Assembly (NCBI RefSeq): GCF_004331735.1
Contig: NZ_SJSO01000019.1
Location: 348-64,347, forward strand
Reading direction: 5' to 3'
Source of the DNA: Pedobacter psychrodurus
GTDB taxonomy: Bacteria > Bacteroidota > Bacteroidia > Sphingobacteriales > Sphingobacteriaceae
Length of the DNA: 64,000 nt
Shown here: positions 59,934 to 64,000 of the stretch, piece after piece
Numbering within the stretch: the stretch's first letter is position 1
Layout: each line of letters opens with the position of its first letter
Program-made: the position numbers and the translations under genes
The notes under the pieces: model-generated
Told to the model about the DNA's origin: nothing
What the model saw: the letters and a program-made list of their open reading frames with translations, nothing else
Databases searched by the model: none

Positions 59934-62483
59934 CTATTTAGTGAGCAAAGTATTTACGGCAATAACAAGTTGTTCTTTGTCACTTGGTCGCGGAGCCTTC
60001 ATCGTGTTTACATTCCCTTCTTTATCAATTAAAATATAGGTAGGAAAACTGTTTATCGAGAATCTGGTCTCAATCATATTTTGCTGCATTTCTGGCAAGC
60101 GGTAATGAACTGCATTTTCACTAGACAGTTCATATTCTTTGATAACATTCTTCCAACCTTCTTCTGGAGAATTATTGGCGAAATACATAAATACAACATC
60201 TTTTCCCTTTAAAGCTTCTTTAACCGGTTTTACAAAAGGCATTTCGCCTTTGCAGGGGGCGCACCAAGTACCCCAAAAATCAACATAAATCACTTTTCCT
60301 TTATAAGGTTTGATTAGCTCAGCAAACAGAGAATCTGCATTTTTTGCATCTTTTAAATGATCGGTTCTCTTTAAACTTTCCTTGTATTCCACATCAACCT
60401 TCGACATGTTTTGATAAGTAAGCTGGAGCTTCTCAATTTCACTCCGGTAGAAATCATTTTTTAAATTGCCCATAAACCGAGCAAATACAGTATCTGGCAT
60501 TGCAGAATGTTTACCTTCAAGATATTTATAAAAACGACCTGCTATAATACTCTCTCTCAAATCTTCGTTTTCGATATCTTTTGCAACCCTTAATTCCTTA
60601 TCAAAAACTTTAAAAGCCAATTTTTGACCTGCCCGATCTATAATCTGTTCTTTATAAACCCTTCTTACACTATCTGCTAATTTTCGTTTTTCAGGAGAAA
60701 AGCCCTTCAAAAGCCGTAGATATTTTAGTGAGTCTTTAGTTGATCCAATTTCATTCAATTCGATCTCTGCGAGCAGAGCCTCCTTTTCCTTGAATGATAA
60801 ATTGATCTGTTTTAAATAAACCATTTCAGCAAGCACATCGTCCCATTTGACAGAACTTCCCTCATTCGAGACCAAATAAGCAAAGTAATCTCTTTTAAAC
60901 GAAGAAAAATCCCTAACCAAAGTAAAAGGTTTAGGTGGGTTGTTTTTATACAAACTATCGTTAACAAAATTTATAAACGGTTCAGGGAATTTCCCTTGCT
61001 TTAGCGTAAATCTTTTCTGCATTAAATCAAATCCCATTTTGTACTTATAACCTTCTGATACAAAATATTTAAATCGGTTACTTGCATTGGGGTCCTTTAC
61101 CAAATGTTTATTCAGATATGTAATTGCCTGTTGATGTTCTTTCTTACTGATGGCTAAAAAAGATAACAAATCTGCATTTCTTCTGGCATTATAATCACTC
61201 TCTGAGGTTCTTGAGTAAGGGCCATAATACCTGTAATTCAATAATTCGTTATGAAAACCGGAATTATCGCCCATAGTACTCCTAACTTCTGTACTGGAAT
61301 CTTCAAAATAAAAATAATGTTCACCCGGTTCAATCACGTCAATAACTCCATTCCTCTCCCAGTCTAAAAAAACCTGAGTAGTATTTAACAAAGGGATTTT
61401 GAGCGTAAAAAACCCGTTGCTATCCAAATCTCCATAGTAATTCACCTGCTCATCTTTTAAATGATCGGTAAAACCAACCGAAAAAGGTTTATTACTTGTT
61501 GGGTTTCTTAAATAGCCCGTAATAACTGCCGTATCCACTCTGGCAAAATGGCTATCCTTAAATGACGTTGCATCTTTCGTTGTATTGGCTTTAAATTCTT
61601 TTTTCAACAGGTATACATTAATTATACCCTGGTCATCAACCAATTGTGCAACACTATCGTTTTTCGCTGTAAATTGAATATTTTTCTCCTTACCATCTTT
61701 AAGAAGTGTAATTTTTAAACTTTTTCCATTTTTTTCGATGCTTTTGTAGGGATAAACCTTCTGATTGTAGATCGCAAAGTCTTCAAAAAAACCATACTGC
61801 CATGCGTTGGTTTCATCGTTTATCCAATTACCCAAGAATTGATACACCAATGGATTCTTAGCAATAGGAACATAAATTTTAAGCCCTTCGAGACTGTTTA
61901 ACTTTAAAGCTTTGACCAATTTATGTACATAAACCATCCTGCAGCTATCTTTATCTTTCAACAAAAACCGATCTTCTTTATCCATGTAGTTGCCGGCCCA
62001 TGCAATGTCCCATTCCTTATTTTGATAAAGCATTTTATGCTTGGTTGTGATGTAAAAATCGGAATGAGATGGTGTACTCACCCATTTTCCAAAATAGTAT
62101 GATGGGATTTCGTATTTGCTATAAACTTTAATATCAGGATCAGAAGCGTTCCAGGCACAAGATATTTCTTTCTCCCATCGGTTAAATTTTAATAAAGCTT
62201 TACCATAGGCGGGAGCTTTAATTTCTAAGGTTAAAAGGTCTTTGCCTCTTGTATTTAACCATAATTTGGTGATTCCGTTACTATTCTTCACACTATCGAC
62301 CATGTACATTCGATAGTTATACTCAACATAATTATCGCCAATTAAGGTACCGTTCCAGTTGCCTACTTTTGCTGCTTTATAACTCCAAAAGCCATGAAGA
62401 TTTTTGGGCACAATAGGTTTTGCCTGGGCAGGGATTAAATAAAAAAAGAAAATGAGGGTGAAGAGGTGAGCTAGATTTTTCAT
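59934..62483 (-). CDS. TlpA-family thioredoxin hybrid, large exported protein
   Basis: 849-residue secreted protein, signal peptide 1-21 (LIPAQAKP). The last 130 residues are a TlpA-like thioredoxin domain: VIYVDFWGTWCAPCKGEMPFVKPVKEAL with C-A-P-C, then PTYILIDKEGNVNT. The first 700 residues are strand-rich and unrecognised, with a possible carboxypeptidase-regulatory-like segment near 315-380 (VITGYLRNPTSNKPFSVGF). It is longer than usual TlpA proteins of Bacteroidota (about 350-480). Probably a periplasmic disulfide or redox protein; the substrate is unknown. Confidence 0.85.
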   Translation of the reverse strand: MKNLAHLFTLIFFFYLIPAQAKPIVPKNLHGFWSYKAAKVGNWNGTLIGDNYVEYNYRMYMVDSVKNSNGITKLWLNTRGKDLLTLEIKAPAYGKALLKFNRWEKEISCAWNASDPDIKVYSKYEIPSYYFGKWVSTPSHSDFYITTKHKMLYQNKEWDIAWAGNYMDKEDRFLLKDKDSCRMVYVHKLVKALKLNSLEGLKIYVPIAKNPLVYQFLGNWINDETNAWQYGFFEDFAIYNQKVYPYKSIEKNGKSLKITLLKDGKEKNIQFTAKNDSVAQLVDDQGIINVYLLKKEFKANTTKDATSFKDSHFARVDTAVITGYLRNPTSNKPFSVGFTDHLKDEQVNYYGDLDSNGFFTLKIPLLNTTQVFLDWERNGVIDVIEPGEHYFYFEDSSTEVRSTMGDNSGFHNELLNYRYYGPYSRTSESDYNARRNADLLSFLAISKKEHQQAITYLNKHLVKDPNASNRFKYFVSEGYKYKMGFDLMQKRFTLKQGKFPEPFINFVNDSLYKNNPPKPFTLVRDFSSFKRDYFAYLVSNEGSSVKWDDVLAEMVYLKQINLSFKEKEALLAEIELNEIGSTKDSLKYLRLLKGFSPEKRKLADSVRRVYKEQIIDRAGQKLAFKVFDKELRVAKDIENEDLRESIIAGRFYKYLEGKHSAMPDTVFARFMGNLKNDFYRSEIEKLQLTYQNMSKVDVEYKESLKRTDHLKDAKNADSLFAELIKPYKGKVIYVDFWGTWCAPCKGEMPFVKPVKEALKGKDVVFMYFANNSPEEGWKNVIKEYELSSENAVHYRLPEMQQNMIETRFSINSFPTYILIDKEGNVNTMKAPRPSDKEQLVIAVNTLLTK

Positions 62484-62855
62484 TGTTATTATTTAGATTA
62501 GACTGATGAAGGTATCAAGTTTTTAATCTAAAATTTCTTAAAAAATGTTAAAAATCAGATAGTTCCACTTTTTAATCCAAAACAAACGTTTGTTCATTTT
62601 ATTTGATGAACTGATTATTTAGAAAGCAATTGCTGTGCTAAAATTCGACCTGCTCCCGCCATCCGCTACAATCTTTTTGCTACTCTTTGCCATGCTGAGG
62701 CACGAAGCATCTGTTTCATAGCTTGCAGATGTTTCGTGCCTCAGCATGACAGTATATTCAAGGTTGCTGCAAACAAAAAGGATTTTTGCTGCTGTCGGGT
62801 TTAAAACGTCAGGTACTGTAAGAAACAGAGGCTGCAGAGCGCAATAGGTATTATG
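62484..62855. repeat. Nested repeat element with a 23-bp inverted repeat
   Basis: GAAAGCAATTGCTGTGCTAAA at about 62622, CTGCTCCCGCCATCCGCTAC, then ATCTTTTTG; the core is CATGCTGAGGCACGAAGC ATCTG (62691-62713) mirrored at 62726-62748 with one mismatch, then GCAAACAAAAAGGATTTT and GCTGCTGTCGGGTTTAAAAC (62769-62808). The layout is as at 59.7 kb with another core. No gene is seen. Confidence 0.75.
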
Positions 62856-62890
62856 CTTTCACCTTTGGTCTTTCAGCTTTAGTCTCCAAA
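62856..62890. repeat. Heptamer array before the lipoprotein stop
   Basis: CTTTCAC, CTTTGGT, CTTTCAG, CTTTAGT, CTCCAAA. It ends one base short of the stop codon of the lipoprotein (62892, minus strand). CTTTAGT is the unit at 7416. Confidence 0.85.
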
Positions 62891-62891
62891 C

Positions 62892-63455
62892 CTACTTCTG
62901 CACTTTCCAGCCTTCATCCTTACTCAACTTTAATTTATAAGTTTTGGTAATGAAGTTGCTGTTTTTATTGGCGTCCTTATCGAATGGCTCGAAATCGGTA
63001 GTTGTCATTTTAAGTGAAACCGTTACTTTGGCTGTGCTTGAGTTTACCTGCGCAAAATCGACAGGTTTTTCGTCTGATAAAACATATTCTACAACTTTTA
63101 CCGTGGCTTTGTCACCATCCTGTTTCAACACCAACGGACTTGCCTTATCGGTTAAAGTAATTTGGTAAACAAAACTGCTATCTTTCGATAAGAATTTTTT
63201 CTTGGCTTCCTTCAAACTCAATGAAACTAAACCTTTACTCGCTAAAGATTTATATTTCCCTAGCTCAAACATATCGTTTGTACTATTGAATTTGATCTCC
63301 CCAAAGTTGAAACGTGTTGTTTTATATTCAGGATTGGCTTTTAAATAGTCGGTAATTACCTCAGCAGCTTCATCTTGATTAATAGTAGTTTTGGTTTTAC
63401 ATCCTATGAAACCAATGATGACAAAAGATAAAATATAAATGGTAAGTTTTTTCAT
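62892..63455 (-). CDS. Hypothetical lipoprotein
   Basis: 187-residue lipoprotein with lipobox IGC (C19: VIIGFIGC). The mature part has mixed helix and strand: DEAAEVITDYLKANPEYKTTRFNFGEIKF and YELSD/VTVSLKMTTTDFEPFDKDANKNSNFITKTYKLKLSKDEGWKVQK. I do not recognise the family. Similar in size to the lipoprotein at 53.9 kb but not clearly related. Probably outer-membrane anchored. Confidence 0.65.
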   Translation of the reverse strand: MKKLTIYILSFVIIGFIGCKTKTTINQDEAAEVITDYLKANPEYKTTRFNFGEIKFNSTNDMFELGKYKSLASKGLVSLSLKEAKKKFLSKDSSFVYQITLTDKASPLVLKQDGDKATVKVVEYVLSDEKPVDFAQVNSSTAKVTVSLKMTTTDFEPFDKDANKNSNFITKTYKLKLSKDEGWKVQK

Positions 63456-63501
63456 GTGTAAATGCTTTATGCTTTTTAAAGATATTTATTTTTTTTTGTA
63501 A

Positions 63502-63530
63502 GTCGGAGGTCAGGGGTCCGAAAGTCGGAA
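63502..63530. repeat. Heptamer array, GTCnGAA type
   Basis: GTCGGAG, GTCAGGG, GTCCGAA, one A, GTCGGAA. It lies in the short gap between the lipoprotein start and the EamA gene end. Confidence 0.8.
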
Positions 63531-63550
63531 GATTATTAGCGCAAATTTTA

Positions 63551-63586
63551 ACCTTACACCCTCCACCTTTCTACCGTCCACCTTTT
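63551..63586. repeat. Heptamer array across the EamA stop
   Basis: ACCTTAC, ACCCTCC, ACCTTTC, T, ACCGTCC, ACCTTTT. The stop (cta 63571-63573) and the last residues GGR fall within it; the minus-strand reading is GGTGGAC, GGTAGAA, GGTGGAG type, like the array at 53767. Confidence 0.8.
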
Positions 63587-64000
63587 TTCAAATATTTCAA
63601 ATTAGGCAAAACCATTGCCGATAAAATTACCACAACGCCTACCCATCTTAAAAACGACACCTGTTCTTGTAAAACAAAGCCAGCCATCATCACAGCAACA
63701 GGCAATTCTGCAGCACTCAATATAGAACTAATAGCCGTGCCGATTCTGGGAACACCTTCGGCATAAAACAAGGGCGGAATAACTGTACCGAAAACGGAAA
63801 TAATCAACCCCCATTTTAATAAACTTCCATTTAAAGCACCGTTAAATAAAAATGTTGGCGGGAAAATAATAAAGATCAAGATACAGGCACCGGTAATCAT
63901 CAAGGCACTTTTTTGTAATGGAGCATATTCATTTCCAATTCTACCACTCAGTAATAAAAAGCCCGCATAACATATTGCAGCCAATAATCCAAAACCTATC
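63571..64000 (-). CDS. EamA/DMT-family transporter, C-terminal part
   Basis: The gene runs off the window end; the frame continues beyond 64000 (IGFGLLAAICYAGF). The visible part, about 142 residues, has five membrane helices and the second EamA repeat, including GTVIPPLFYAEGVPRIGTAISSILSAAELPVAVMMAGFVLQEQVSFLRWVGVVVILSAMVLPNL, a classic DMT pattern. Substrate of such exporters is usually a metabolite or amino acid. The last three residues come from repeat DNA. Confidence 0.88.
   Translation of the reverse strand, partial: IGFGLLAAICYAGFLLLSGRIGNEYAPLQKSALMITGACILIFIIFPPTFLFNGALNGSLLKWGLIISVFGTVIPPLFYAEGVPRIGTAISSILSAAELPVAVMMAGFVLQEQVSFLRWVGVVVILSAMVLPNLKYLKKGGR

Noticed and set aside
1..64000. 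CRISPR array, prophage, IS element, tRNA or rRNA gene
   Set aside because: No direct-repeat spacer pattern, no transposase or phage gene, and no recognisable tRNA/rRNA in the gaps.

Overview
The window is typical Bacteroidota chromosome, most likely Sphingobacteriaceae and Pedobacter-like. The AT-rich base composition, TAnnTTTG-type promoter motifs (often TACCTTTG), weak Shine-Dalgarno sites, several TTG or GTG starts, and families such as TPM/LemA, CdaA, BrxA-like bacilliredoxin, DUF1599, GH3, MauE/DoxX, head GIN and TlpA-hybrid proteins all point that way. I see no rRNA or tRNA gene, CRISPR array, transposase or prophage. The content is mainly housekeeping, with large intergenic spaces packed with small repeats.

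Layout. 0-5 kb: a strong promoter leaving the window to the left, a translationally coupled pair of lipid A deacylase homologues (LpxR-like, PagL-like), a CoA-binding protein, a DinB protein and an FAD dehydrogenase. 5.5-8.5 kb: LemA plus two TPM proteins, a small unknown protein and a Nudix hydrolase. 8.6-10.6 kb: dnaA and an AT-rich upstream region with three DnaA-box-like sites, a possible oriC. 10.6-14.7 kb: methylmalonyl-CoA mutase subunit, an A-type Fe-S carrier and a MacB-like permease. 15.2-23 kb: surface sugars (CpsB-like phosphatase, GalE, UDP-xylose synthase, UDP-glucose dehydrogenase), KDO transferase, gluconokinase and ferrochelatase. 23.2-27.8 kb: a six-gene run for carotenoid modification (acyltransferase, glycosyltransferase, CruF-like hydratase, IspH, isochorismatase-like hydrolase, CrtW ketolase). 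Its likely partner CrtD lies at 36.6 kb behind an M28 peptidase.

27.9-38 kb holds a phosphoribosyltransferase, a head GIN protein, RlmD, an HxlR/SnoaL/DoxX group and a DUF4143 ATPase with a perfect 37-bp palindrome touching its start codon. 38-45.9 kb holds AroK, DinB, an OppB-type permease, a MauE-like protein, DUF1599, FolP, CdaA (c-di-AMP), bacilliredoxin and three small membrane-associated proteins. 46-52.5 kb holds GH3, LptB, RecJ, a sulfatase and an MBL hydrolase. 53-64 kb holds YceI, a three-gene group ending in a free-standing DUF4157 (eCIS-core) domain, GcvP, a glycosyltransferase-like protein, a TlpA hybrid, a lipoprotein and a partial EamA transporter.

The most unusual signal is not a gene. 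At least a dozen short arrays have a strict 7-bp period but a different unit at each site (CTTTAGT, TTTAGGG, GGTnnAA, AAACGCy, ATACTTG, GTCnGAA). Most lie just after, across or just before gene ends and supply several stop codons, and one lies inside waaA. Other repeat families (CCCCTAAA..GGGGACTTT, nested palindromes, the GCAATGACG type) also reach into genes.
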